Source: Micromonospora sp. WMMD980
GTDB lineage: Bacteria; Actinomycetota; Actinomycetes; Mycobacteriales; Micromonosporaceae
Assembly (NCBI RefSeq): GCF_029626035.1
Contig: NZ_JARUBE010000003.1
Coordinates: 6,386,001-6,450,000 of the forward strand
Length of the DNA: 64,000 nt
Direction: 5' to 3'
The notes beneath the pieces are model-generated. The model searched no databases, was not told the DNA's origin, and saw nothing but the letters and a program-made list of their open reading frames with translations. This document shows, piece by piece, positions 24,764 to 33,120 of the stretch. A program made the translations under genes and the position numbers. Numbering within the stretch: position 1 is the stretch's first letter; each line of letters starts with the position of its first letter.

Positions 24764-25563
24764 GCATCCCGGTCCAGGCCGAACTGCGTTTCCACCCGTT
24801 GCGCGACTCGGTGACGATGCTGCGCCGCAACCTCCGGCGCATGCTGCGCTACCCGTCGATGACCGTGATGCTCGTCGGGATGCCCGTGGTGTTCCTGCTG
24901 CTCTTCGTCTACGTGCTGGGCGGCACGCTGGGCGCCGGGTTGGCGTCCGGCGGTGGGCGCGCCGAATATGCCAACTACGTGGCGCCGGCGATCATCCTGA
25001 TGACCGTGGCGGCCACGGTCCAGGGGACCGCCATCTCGATCGCCATGGACATGACCGAGGGCATCATCGCCCGGTTCCGCACCATGCACATCGCCCGGGT
25101 CTCGGTGCTGACCGGCCACGTGCTCGGCAGCATGATCCAGGCGGCGATCAGCCTGGCCGTGGTGATCGGCGTGGCGTTGCTTGTCGGCTTCCGACCCACC
25201 GCCGGTCCGGCCGGCTGGTTCGGCGCGGTCGGCCTGCTCGCGGCGGTCACGTTCGCGCTGGTCTGGCTGGCCGTCGCGCTGGGCCAGGTGAGCGAGAGCG
25301 TGGAGACCGCGAGCAACCTGCCGATGCCGCTGATCCTGGTGCCGTTCCTCGGCAGCGGGTTCGTGCCCACCGACTCGATGCCCGCCGGGCTGCGCTGGTT
25401 CGCCGAGTACCAGCCGTTCACCCCGATCATCGAGAGCCTGCGCGGCCTGCTGATGGCGCAGCCGATCGGCGACGACGGCTGGGTCGCGCTCGGCTGGTGC
25501 GCCGCCATCGCGCTCGGCGGGTATCTCTGGTCCCGGCGACTGTTCAACCGCGAGTCGCGGTAG
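24760..25563 (+). CDS. DrrB-like ABC-2 permease
   Basis: 267 residues from ATG 24760 (upstream open frame is shadow). Six hydrophobic segments; the cytoplasmic N-terminus is followed by TMLRRNLRRMLRYPSMTVML and the ABC-2 signature FLGSGFVPTDSMPAGLRWFAEYQP near residue 200. Pairs with the DrrA-like ATPase as an exporter. End of the operon HicB-DUF4097-ATPase-permease; a shared hairpin follows. Confidence 0.92.
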   Translation: MSIPVQAELRFHPLRDSVTMLRRNLRRMLRYPSMTVMLVGMPVVFLLLFVYVLGGTLGAGLASGGGRAEYANYVAPAIILMTVAATVQGTAISIAMDMTEGIIARFRTMHIARVSVLTGHVLGSMIQAAISLAVVIGVALLVGFRPTAGPAGWFGAVGLLAAVTFALVWLAVALGQVSESVETASNLPMPLILVPFLGSGFVPTDSMPAGLRWFAEYQPFTPIIESLRGLLMAQPIGDDGWVALGWCAAIALGGYLWSRRLFNRESR

Positions 25564-25576
25564 CGCCCGGCGCTCA

Positions 25577-25605
25577 CCCCCGGTCCGCGTCAGCGGATCC
25601 GGGGG
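25577..25605. terminator. Shared hairpin between convergent genes
   Basis: CCCCCGGTCCGC and GCGGATCCGGGGG form a long stem around a 4-nt GTCA loop with one mismatch. It overlaps the stop of the leftward GNAT gene and ends both transcripts. Confidence 0.65.
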
Positions 25606-26084
25606 CTGCGCCGTTCGATGAGCGTGACGTCCCGCCAGACGCCGTGGTGGCGCCCGATCCGCTCCCGGGTGCCGACCACCCGGAACCCGCGGGCCGCGTG
25701 CAGGGCCAGGCTGGCGGCGTTCTCCGGGAACACGCCGGACTGGATGGTCCAGACGCCTGCCGCCTCGGTGGAGGCGATCAGCGCGTCCAGCAGCGCGCCG
25801 CCGACACCACGCCCGCGCGCCTCCGGGTGCACGTAGACGGAGTGCTCGACCACCCCGGCGTAGACGCAGCGGTCGGAAACCGCCGAGCAGGCCACCCAGC
25901 CGAGCAGCCGCCCGGTCGGGTCGAGCGCCACCCACCGGTGGCCGGGCATCCGGGCCGAGGCGAACCGCTCCCAGCCGGGCGGCTCGGTCTCGAACGTGGC
26001 GTTGCCCTCGGCGATGCCCAGGCGGTAGATCTCCAGCACGGCGTCGGCGTGCGCGTCGTCCATCGCGGCAATGGTCACGGTCAT
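25590..26084 (-). CDS. GNAT N-acetyltransferase, phosphinothricin/methionine-sulfoximine type
   Basis: 164 residues from ATG 26084. Acetyl-CoA site in VHPEARGRGVGGALLDALI; the substrate side shows EGNATFETEPP near the start and GRHHGVWRDVTLIERR at the end, features of the PAT/Bar and MddA-like branch. It should acetylate small amino acid analogues in the cytoplasm. It sits 11 bp downstream of the methyltransferase gene in the same direction and may be co-transcribed. Confidence 0.85.
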   Translation of the reverse strand: MTVTIAAMDDAHADAVLEIYRLGIAEGNATFETEPPGWERFASARMPGHRWVALDPTGRLLGWVACSAVSDRCVYAGVVEHSVYVHPEARGRGVGGALLDALIASTEAAGVWTIQSGVFPENAASLALHAARGFRVVGTRERIGRHHGVWRDVTLIERRSPRIR

Positions 26085-26095
26085 CGACGGGAACG

Positions 26096-26827
26096 TTATC
26101 CGAGCCGGTAGACGGAGATGTGCGCGCGGCTCTCCGCGTCGAACGGGGTGCGGTCCCAGTCGGCGTACCGGTCGGCGAGGCGCAGGCCGGCCCGCTCCGC
26201 CATCTCGTCGATCTGCTCCGGCCAGGCGTAGCGCATCGCGAACGGCTGCAGGTGTACGCCGCCGGCGTCGAACGTGATCGTCTGCCGCAGGAACGTCTGT
26301 GCCGCCCGGTCGTACCGGTGCATCCGGATGGTCGCCGAGTCCTCGGTCACCTCCCGGACCTGGACCTGCTCGTCCCGGTCGAAGTCGGCCGGGTCCGGCA
26401 CGAACGCCTCGATGACGAACGCCCCGCCCGGGGCCAGCACCCGGGCGACGTTGCGGAAGCACGCCGCCTGGCGCTCCGCGTCGACCAGGTTGAACAGCGT
26501 GTTGAACACCAGGAGGACCAGCCGGTACGGCCCGGACACCGGAACGTCGGCCATGTCGCCGATGGTGACCGGCAGGTACTCGCCGCCCGGCTTGGCGCGC
26601 AGCTTCGCCACCATCTCCGGGGACGCCTCCACGCCTTCCACGGTGAGGCCGCGGGCGGCCAACGGCAGGGCCACCCGGCCGGTGCCGACGGCCAGTTCGA
26701 GCACCGGGCCGCCGTCGGCCAGGGGCGCGAGGAAGTCGACGGCCGGTGCGGGGTCGGGGTTGCCGGGGCTGTCGTAGGTGGCGGCCCAGAGTCGGCCGAA
26801 GTGGCCGGGATCGTCGAAGACTGACAT
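26096..26827 (-). CDS. Class I SAM-dependent methyltransferase
   Basis: 243 residues from ATG 26827 (GTG 26830 possible). SAM-binding motif VLELAVGTGRVALPLA at about 47-62, acidic loop VEGVEASPEMV and post-motif FNTLFNLVDAE. Soluble, substrate unknown. Upstream open frame to 26998 lacks coding character. Probably first of a two-gene unit with the acetyltransferase. Confidence 0.85.
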   Translation of the reverse strand: MSVFDDPGHFGRLWAATYDSPGNPDPAPAVDFLAPLADGGPVLELAVGTGRVALPLAARGLTVEGVEASPEMVAKLRAKPGGEYLPVTIGDMADVPVSGPYRLVLLVFNTLFNLVDAERQAACFRNVARVLAPGGAFVIEAFVPDPADFDRDEQVQVREVTEDSATIRMHRYDRAAQTFLRQTITFDAGGVHLQPFAMRYAWPEQIDEMAERAGLRLADRYADWDRTPFDAESRAHISVYRLG

Positions 26828-26868
26828 CACGCCAGCAGACCAGCGACCGTCCGGGGTGGACAACCGGA

Positions 26869-27585
26869 TTACCGGGCCCGCAGGGCGTCGTCCACACCGG
26901 TCTCCCGGCGGCCGAGGTGCACCGGGTCGCGGCGGGACAGCACGTCGAACGCGGCCTTCACGCCGGCGCCGTACTCCCGGGTGGTGCTGATGCGCCACTG
27001 CTCGGCGAACCGGCGGACGGTGTCGTCACCGACGCCGTTGGTCTCGATGCCGACCTCCCGGCAGAGCGCCACCGCGCGGGGCAGGTGGAACGTCTGGGTG
27101 ACCACGGTGGCCCGCCGCACGCCGAAGATGCGCCGGGCCCGCGCGCACGAGTCGTAGGTGTCGAAGCCGGCGTGATCGAGCACGATCTTCTCGGCCGGCA
27201 CGCCCCGCTCGACCAGCCAGCGGCGCATCGCGTCCGGCTCGTCGTAGTCCCAGTCCATGTGGTCGCCGGAGACCAGCACCACCTTGACCTTGCCGGCCGC
27301 GAACAGTTGTCGCGCGATCTCCAGCCGGGCGGCCAGGAACGGCGACGGCGTGCCGTCGGCCTCCACCTTGGCGCCGAGCACCAGCGCCACCGGCGCGTCC
27401 GGCACGTCGGCGGCGGTGAACACGTGCCCGGCGGCGTCGCCGCGGATCCAGGCCACGCTGGCCGCGGTCACCGCGGCCAGCACCACCATGCCGGCCGCGG
27501 CGACCAGGACGAGTCGGCGGAGCAGGCGTACGGCCCGCCGGTGTGTGGCGCGCCAGGCGCACCAGCGTGCGATCAACCCCCGCAT
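26869..27585 (-). CDS. SanA/YdcF-family membrane protein
   Basis: 238 residues. One N-terminal membrane helix (about 22-47) after a basic segment. The DUF218 core includes ALVLGAKVEADGTPSPFLAARLE, VVLVSGDH and VTQTFHLPRA, all diagnostic of the SanA/ElyC/YdcF group. SanA affects envelope integrity and vancomycin exclusion in Escherichia coli; the role here is inferred only from family. CACAAT lies 7 nt before ATG 27585, suggesting a leaderless message. Confidence 0.88.
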   Translation of the reverse strand: MRGLIARWCAWRATHRRAVRLLRRLVLVAAAGMVVLAAVTAASVAWIRGDAAGHVFTAADVPDAPVALVLGAKVEADGTPSPFLAARLEIARQLFAAGKVKVVLVSGDHMDWDYDEPDAMRRWLVERGVPAEKIVLDHAGFDTYDSCARARRIFGVRRATVVTQTFHLPRAVALCREVGIETNGVGDDTVRRFAEQWRISTTREYGAGVKAAFDVLSRRDPVHLGRRETGVDDALRAR

Positions 27586-27607
27586 GGCGGCGATTGTGCC
27601 AGCCCGG

Positions 27608-27970
27608 TCAGGAGATGTGGTGCAGGATCACGTTGTGCACGTGGTGGGCCTTGTCCGCGCCCCGGAACTCCACCTCGTAGGAGTGCGCGCCGACGTGCAC
27701 GGCGATCGCTCCGGTGGAGAAGAAGGAGCCACCCCAGGACTTGTTGCTCACCACGCTCACGCTGGTGACCTTCGGGTACGGGATGCTCGTGATGGCGTAC
27801 TTCTTGCCGACGAACGAGCGGTCCTGGATGATCACCCGCCGGTCGGTCAGGCCGATGAAGCCGGTACCGGTGCCGATCGCGTCGTAGACGGCGATGATCT
27901 GTTCACCGGGCAGCAGGCCGCTCTGGATCTGCTGGAACTGTTCCTTGCGGTCGTACGTGGGGCCAGACAT
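27608..27970 (-). CDS. Small bacterial PH-domain protein
   Basis: 120 residues from ATG 27970. LLPGEQIIAVYDAIGTGTGFIGLTDRRVIIQD, then KYAITSIPYPKVTSVSV: the GLTDRRVI turn and alternating strands identify a bacterial pleckstrin-like (YokE/bPH-type) domain. No membrane segment. Function unknown. TACCGT lies 7 nt before the ATG; GAGGA in between could instead act as a ribosome site. Confidence 0.82.
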   Translation of the reverse strand: MSGPTYDRKEQFQQIQSGLLPGEQIIAVYDAIGTGTGFIGLTDRRVIIQDRSFVGKKYAITSIPYPKVTSVSVVSNKSWGGSFFSTGAIAVHVGAHSYEVEFRGADKAHHVHNVILHHIS

Positions 27971-28001
27971 GTCCTCGACGGTAGGACAGCCGCGCCAGCG
28001 C

Positions 28002-28310
28002 TCAGTGCTCGGTGACGGCGCGGACCGCGTCCTCGATGCGGGCCGCGAGCAGAACCTCACCCTCGGTGAGTGGTTCGCCGTCGTCGTGTCCGAGCCGGAT
28101 CTGGGTCCGGTCGGCCCGGCGGCTGATCTCGGGGCGCAGGCGCAGCGCGTCGGCCACCACGGCCACCCGCTCGGTGAGCGCGGCGTGCTGGGTGTCGTCG
28201 AGGACGAGCGTGCGGCGGATCTGCTCACCCTCCCGCGTCCATCCGGACAGCAGGGCGAGCGCGTCACTGAGGTAGTCGTGCTTCGCCCGGCTGCTGAACA
28301 GCACGCGCAT
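28002..28310 (-). CDS. Pterin-carbinolamine-dehydratase-like protein lacking the catalytic His pair
   Basis: 102 residues from ATG 28310, with GGGAGG upstream. Matches the small PCD fold: LSGWTREGEQIRRTLVLDD, ALTERVAVVADAL, TQIRLGH and LTEGEVLLAARIE. At the place of the conserved HHPE the sequence is RLRPE (57-61), so dehydratase activity is doubtful. Actinobacterial homologues of this kind are often labelled 4a-hydroxytetrahydrobiopterin dehydratase. It may have a binding or regulatory role instead. Separated by 31 bp from the PH protein, same direction. Confidence 0.7.
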   Translation of the reverse strand: MRVLFSSRAKHDYLSDALALLSGWTREGEQIRRTLVLDDTQHAALTERVAVVADALRLRPEISRRADRTQIRLGHDDGEPLTEGEVLLAARIEDAVRAVTEH

Positions 28311-28494
28311 CACCGCACCTCCCAGGCGTCGTTGCCGGCTTGTGGCCAAATCGTCGCCATCCCGTGTCCCAGTCGACGCCCTCTAGTCTGTCGTCGCACA
28401 GATGGTGTGTCCACGCCCACACTTCCGTGTTCTGTTGGCCTGATGGCCGACTCAGTTACCCAAACCGCCGATTGATCTGGCACGCTGGTGGCCC

Positions 28495-28935
28495 GTGCGG
28501 ACCGAACGGTTTAGCGAGAGTGGGCAGGCCGACCGGCGGGAGCCGAGGGTGGTCGTCGGAGCGGCGATCATCGTGGCCGGCCGGGTCCTCGCCTGCGAGC
28601 GCTCGGCGCCCCCCGAGGTGGCCGGGCGCTGGGAGTTCCCCGGCGGCAAGGTCGAGCCGGGCGAGACCGAGACCGACGCGCTGGCCCGCGAGTGCGCCGA
28701 GGAGTTGGGCGTCCGGGTCGAGGTCGGCGCCCGGGTCGGCCGGGACGTGCGGATGGCCCACGGCCGCTCCGTCCTGCGGGTCTACGCGGCCCGCCTGCTC
28801 CACGGCGACCAGCCGGAGGCCCTGGAACACGCCGAGCTGCGCTGGCTCTCCGCCGCCGAGCTGGACAGCGTCGACTGGCTGCCGGCCGACGTGCCGATCG
28901 TCCCCGCGCTGCGCCCGCTGCTCGCCGGATCCTGA
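28495..28935 (+). CDS. Nudix hydrolase, MutT-like
   Basis: 146 residues from GTG 28495. A perfect Nudix box spans residues 51-73: Gly51, Glu57, Arg65-Glu66, Glu69-Glu70 and Gly72 (GX5EX7REUXEEXGU). WEFPGG before the box and a [17 protein letters not shown] tail are typical of (deoxy)nucleoside triphosphate pyrophosphohydrolases that remove 8-oxo-dGTP. Monocistronic, ended by a strong hairpin shared with sdhB. Confidence 0.9.
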   Translation: MRTERFSESGQADRREPRVVVGAAIIVAGRVLACERSAPPEVAGRWEFPGGKVEPGETETDALARECAEELGVRVEVGARVGRDVRMAHGRSVLRVYAARLLHGDQPEALEHAELRWLSAAELDSVDWLPADVPIVPALRPLLAGS

Positions 28936-29047
28936 GCCGCGCCGGCCGGGCTCGTCGTCCCCCGCCGCGAACCGCCGGTCGGGTCCGCCCGGGTCGAGGC
29001 CGCGCCGGACCGGACCGGCGCCGAACCGGACAGCCGGCCGGAAACGG

Positions 29048-29083
29048 GACGGGGGCCGGCGGCGTGTGCCGCTGGCCCCCGTC
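29048..29083. terminator. Shared terminator hairpin between nudix gene and sdhB
   Basis: GACGGGGGCC (29048-29057) and GGCCCCCGTC (29074-29083) pair perfectly, continued by GCGGC/GCCGC with one mismatch and a GTGT loop. Lies between convergent stops. Confidence 0.75.
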
Positions 29084-29099
29084 ATCGTCGTGTCGCTGC

Positions 29100-30170
29100 T
29101 CAGTGCTTCGGCTCGTCCTGCTGCGGGTGGGCGAAGTTGAGGTGCTCGGCCGGCAGCGGGAACTCCACGTCGTCGCCGAACGGCGACGGCGCGGCGGCCC
29201 GGTCGAACGTCAGTTCGGTCAGCGGCAGCTTGCCACTGGCGTCGACCGCCGGCGCCGTCGGGTGCGGCACCTCCCGCTGCCAGTTGACGCCCTGCTGGGC
29301 CTGGCGCTCGGCGCCGCTGTCGTGCGAGCCGCCGGCGTGCGAGTGCACCCCGCCGTGGGCCGCGCCGCTGGTCACCGCACCGCTGGAATGCCCGCTGGTC
29401 GCGCTGGTCTGAGGCACCTGACCCCTCCGGAAGATCTTGTTACCGAGCCACACAAGGGGATCGTACCTGCGGTCGACGACCCGCTCCTTCATGGGGATGA
29501 TCCCGTTGTCGGTGATCTTGATGTGCTCGGGGCAGACCTCGGTGCAGCACTTGGTGATGTTGCAGAAGCCGAGACCCATCTCGGACTGCGCGTACTCCTT
29601 GCGGTCGGTGCGCGCGTCGAGCGGGTGCATGTCCAGCTCCGAGGCCCGGATGAAGAACCGGGGGCCGGAGAACGCCTGCTTGTTCTCGTCGTGGTCACGG
29701 ATCACGTGGCAGACGTTCTGGCACAGGAAGCACTCGATGCACTTGCGGAACTCCTGCGACCGCTCCACGTCGATCTGCTGCATCCGGTAGTCGCCGGGCG
29801 CCACGTCGGCCGGCGGCGCGAACGCCGGAGTCTCCCGGGCCTTCTCGTAGTTGAACGAGACGTCGGTGACCAGATCCCGGATCACCGGGAAGGTGCGCAG
29901 CGGGGTGACCGTGACGGTCTCCGCCTCCTCGAACGTCGACATCCGCGTCATGCAGCCCAGCCGCGGCTTGCCGTTGATCTCCATCGAGCAGGAGCCGCAC
30001 TTGCCGGCCTTGCAGTTCCACCGGCACGCCAGGTCCGGCGCCTCGGTGGCCTGGAGGCGGTGGATGACGTCGAGGACGACCTCGCCCTCGTTCACCTCGA
30101 CCGTGTAGTCCTGCAGGTCGCCGCCGGTCTCGTCGCCCCGCCAGATGCGGAACTGCCGCTTGCTTCCCAT
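29100..30170 (-). CDS. sdhB: Succinate dehydrogenase iron-sulfur subunit with long C-terminal tail
   Basis: 356 residues. [2Fe-2S] ligands Cys53, Cys58, Cys61, Cys73; further cluster motifs CIECFLCQNVC (144-154) and CNITKCCTEVC (203-213). It passes electrons from the flavoprotein to the membrane quinone site. The conserved part ends near residue 250; about 106 extra residues follow, rich in His, Ser, Gly and Ala, then acidic. Such a tail is unusual for SdhB. It starts in a TGATG overlap with sdhA. This is the actinobacterial Sdh1 type (compare Rv0247c). Confidence 0.95.
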   Translation of the reverse strand: MGSKRQFRIWRGDETGGDLQDYTVEVNEGEVVLDVIHRLQATEAPDLACRWNCKAGKCGSCSMEINGKPRLGCMTRMSTFEEAETVTVTPLRTFPVIRDLVTDVSFNYEKARETPAFAPPADVAPGDYRMQQIDVERSQEFRKCIECFLCQNVCHVIRDHDENKQAFSGPRFFIRASELDMHPLDARTDRKEYAQSEMGLGFCNITKCCTEVCPEHIKITDNGIIPMKERVVDRRYDPLVWLGNKIFRRGQVPQTSATSGHSSGAVTSGAAHGGVHSHAGGSHDSGAERQAQQGVNWQREVPHPTAPAVDASGKLPLTELTFDRAAAPSPFGDDVEFPLPAEHLNFAHPQQDEPKH

Positions 30171-32083
30171 CAGTTGCTCGCCTCCTCGGTGAGGGCGTCG
30201 AACTCGGCGAGTTCCTCATCGGTCAGGTACTTGGACAGCTCGGCCCGGTCGAAGAGCCCGATCAGCTTCGGGCGCATCTTCGGCAGCGGCTTGTGGGTCA
30301 GCCGGACGGCGTCGCCGTCCAGCGCGCAGACCAGGTTGACCCGCCGCCACTTCGGGTCCATCGCCGGGTAGTCCTCCCGGGTGTGCCCGCCGCGCGACTC
30401 CTGCCGCTCCAGCGCCGCCTTCGCGGTGCACTCCGACACCACGAGCATGTTGCGCAGGTCGAGCGCCAGGTGCCAGCCCGGGTTGTAGCGCCGTCCGCCG
30501 ACCGCGCTCACCTTCGCCACCCGCTCCCGCAGCTCGGCCAGCCGGCCGAGCGCGTCGGCCAGCTCGCCCTCCCGGCGGATGATGCCGACCAGGTCGCCCA
30601 TCACCACCTGGAGGTCCTGCTGGAGCTGGTAGGGGCTCTCGCCGGTGTCACGCTGCAACGGCGCCAGCGCCGTCTCCACCGCGGCCTCCACCGCCGCCAC
30701 CGACACCGCCGGGCGTGCACCGAGCTGATCGGCGTACGTCGCCGCGTGGCCGCCCGCCCGCTTGCCGAAGACCAGCAGGTCGGACAGGGAGTTGCCGCCG
30801 AGCCGGTTGGAGCCGTGCATGCCACCGGAGACCTCGCCGGCGGCGAAGAGCCCGCGTACCGTGCCCGCCGCCGCGCCGGAGTCGGGGTCCACCTCGACGC
30901 CGCCCATCACGTAGTGGCAGGTCGGGCCGACCTCCATCGGTTCCTTCGTGATGTCGACGTCGGCCAACTCCTTGAACTGGTGGTACATCGAGGGCAGTCG
31001 GCGCCGGATCTCCTCCGCCGACTTCCGGGACGCGATGTCCAGGTACACGCCGCCGGCCGGCGTACCCCGACCGGCCTTGACCTCGCTGTTGATCGCCCGG
31101 GCGACCTCGTCGCGGGGCAGCAGTTCCGGCGGACGCCGGTTGTTGTCCGGGTCGGTGTACCAGCGGTCCGCCTCCTCCTCCGTCTCCGCGTACTGCTTGC
31201 GGAAGACGTCGGGGACGTAGTCGAACATGAACCGCTTGCCCTCGGAGTTCTTCAGCACGCCGCCGTCACCGCGCACCGACTCGGTGACCAGGATGCCCTT
31301 CACCGAGGGTGGCCAGACCATGCCGGTCGGGTGGAACTGGAGGAACTCCATGTTGATCAGCGTGGCCCCGGCGCGCAGCGCCAGCGCGTGCCCGTCCCCG
31401 GTGTACTCCCAGGAGTTCGAGGTGACCTTGTAGGACCGGCCGACACCGCCGGTGGCCAGCACCACGGCCGGCGCCTCGAAGAGGATGAACTCGCCGGACT
31501 CCCGGTAGTAGCCGAACGCGCCGGCCACCCGGTCGCCGTCCAGCAGCAGCTCGGTGATCGTGGTCTCGGAGAAGACCCGGATCCGCGCGTCGTAGCTGCC
31601 GAACTCGCGCTTGTCCTCCTGCTGGAGGGAGACGATCTTCTGCTGGAGCGTGCGGATCAGCTCCAGGCCGGTCCGGTCACCGACGTGCGCCAGGCGCGGA
31701 TACTCGTGGCCGCCGAAGTTGCGCTGCGAGATCTTGCCGTCCTTGGTCCGGTCGAAGAGCGCACCGTACGTCTCCAGCTCCCAGATCCGCTGCGGTGACT
31801 CCTTCGCGTGCAGCTCGGCCATCCGGAAGTTGTTGAGGAACTTGCCGCCGCGCATGGTGTCCCGGAAGTGCACCTGCCAGTTGTCCCGCGAGTTCACGTT
31901 GCCCATCGCGGCGGCGGCGCCGCCCTCGGCCATCACCGTGTGCGCCTTGCCGAACAGCGACTTCGAGATGATCGCGGTCTTCTTGCCGGCCAGCCGGGCC
32001 TCGATCGCCGCGCGCAGACCGGCGCCGCCGGCCCCGATCACGACGACGTCGTAGTGGTGTCGTTCGATTCGCGTTTCAGTCAT
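30170..32083 (-). CDS. sdhA: Succinate dehydrogenase/fumarate reductase flavoprotein subunit
   Basis: 637 residues from ATG 32083. FAD dinucleotide motif VVVIGAGGAGLRAA at 13-26; His48 in GKAHTVMAEGG is the likely covalent FAD attachment site. FHPTGMVWP and the R-containing GEVSGGMHGSNRLGGNSLSD region form the active site. It oxidises succinate in the TCA cycle and feeds the respiratory chain on the inner membrane face. Middle gene of sdhC-sdhA-sdhB. Confidence 0.97.
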   Translation of the reverse strand: MTETRIERHHYDVVVIGAGGAGLRAAIEARLAGKKTAIISKSLFGKAHTVMAEGGAAAAMGNVNSRDNWQVHFRDTMRGGKFLNNFRMAELHAKESPQRIWELETYGALFDRTKDGKISQRNFGGHEYPRLAHVGDRTGLELIRTLQQKIVSLQQEDKREFGSYDARIRVFSETTITELLLDGDRVAGAFGYYRESGEFILFEAPAVVLATGGVGRSYKVTSNSWEYTGDGHALALRAGATLINMEFLQFHPTGMVWPPSVKGILVTESVRGDGGVLKNSEGKRFMFDYVPDVFRKQYAETEEEADRWYTDPDNNRRPPELLPRDEVARAINSEVKAGRGTPAGGVYLDIASRKSAEEIRRRLPSMYHQFKELADVDITKEPMEVGPTCHYVMGGVEVDPDSGAAAGTVRGLFAAGEVSGGMHGSNRLGGNSLSDLLVFGKRAGGHAATYADQLGARPAVSVAAVEAAVETALAPLQRDTGESPYQLQQDLQVVMGDLVGIIRREGELADALGRLAELRERVAKVSAVGGRRYNPGWHLALDLRNMLVVSECTAKAALERQESRGGHTREDYPAMDPKWRRVNLVCALDGDAVRLTHKPLPKMRPKLIGLFDRAELSKYLTDEELAEFDALTEEASN

Positions 32084-32094
32084 GTCAGGGGCCC

Positions 32095-32901
32095 TCAGTT
32101 GATGAACCGCAGGTCGTTGAACCAGCCGGCGGCGATCGCCATCACGTAGAAGTCGGTGAACGCCAGGGTGCCCAGCGTGATCCAGGCGAGCTGCATGTGC
32201 CGGACGTTCAGCCAGGACACGCCGGTCCACGCCTTGTATCGCACCGGGTGCTTGGAGAAGTGCTTGAGCCGGCCGCCGATGATGTGCCGGCAGGAGTGGC
32301 AGGAGATCGTGTACGCCCAGAGCATCACCACGTTGACCAGCAGGATGACGTTGCCCAGGCCGAAGCCGAAGCCCTCCGGGGAGTGGAAGGCGTAGATCGC
32401 GTCCCAGGTGTTGATCAGCGAGATGATCGCGGCGGCGTAGAAGAAGTAACGGTGCAGGTTCTGCCCGAGCAGCGGGAAGCGGGTCTCCCCGCTGTAGCTG
32501 TCGTGGCCGTCCGGCACCGCGCAGGCCGGCGGCGACAGCCAGAACGACCGGTAGTAGGCCTTGCGGTAGTAGTAGCAGGTCAGCCGGAACAGCAGCAGGA
32601 ACGGCAGGGTCAGCGCCGCATCCGGGATGATCCACCAACCGGGCAGGAAGCTGCCGAAGTGCGAGGCGCCCTCGACACACCGCTCGGTGACGCAGGGGGA
32701 GTAGAACGGCGTCAGGTAGTGGTATTGATCCACCCAGTACCACTTGTGCATGAACACCCGGACGGTCGCGTAGATGACCCAGGCGCTCAGCCCGACCACG
32801 GTGACCAGCGGTGCGAGCCACCAGCGGTCGGTCCGCAACGTCTTCGCCGCGATGGCGGCACGCGCCCGCGCTCCCCGCGGTCTCGTTGCCGTTGATGTCA
32901 T
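32095..32901 (-). CDS. sdhC: Succinate dehydrogenase membrane anchor/cytochrome b subunit
   Basis: 268 residues from ATG 32901, chosen for GGGAG 9 nt upstream (ATG 32910 is too close to it). About five membrane helices. Candidate haem or quinone His residues occur in NLHRYFFYAA and TISCHSCRHIIGG. The large single-anchor type matches Rv0249c-like Sdh1 anchors. First gene of the operon, 11 bp before sdhA. Confidence 0.88.
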   Translation of the reverse strand: MTSTATRPRGARARAAIAAKTLRTDRWWLAPLVTVVGLSAWVIYATVRVFMHKWYWVDQYHYLTPFYSPCVTERCVEGASHFGSFLPGWWIIPDAALTLPFLLLFRLTCYYYRKAYYRSFWLSPPACAVPDGHDSYSGETRFPLLGQNLHRYFFYAAAIISLINTWDAIYAFHSPEGFGFGLGNVILLVNVVMLWAYTISCHSCRHIIGGRLKHFSKHPVRYKAWTGVSWLNVRHMQLAWITLGTLAFTDFYVMAIAAGWFNDLRFIN

Positions 32902-33120
32902 ACGAGTCATCTCCCTGACGTCACTGTCACGTCCTGCGCACGCGTGGGACCACGCCGTTGAACCGGCGCGGCTAAGTGACACACGTTACGCCGATCTTCA
33001 CGGCCCGGCCGCGCAACGCAGTGTCCCGTGTGTCCCGCCTGTTGGAAAGACCCGGATCATGATCAATATGGTTGTGTCGGCGGTCGGCGCGCCGACCGGT
33101 CGCCGGCACGGGCCGACCGG

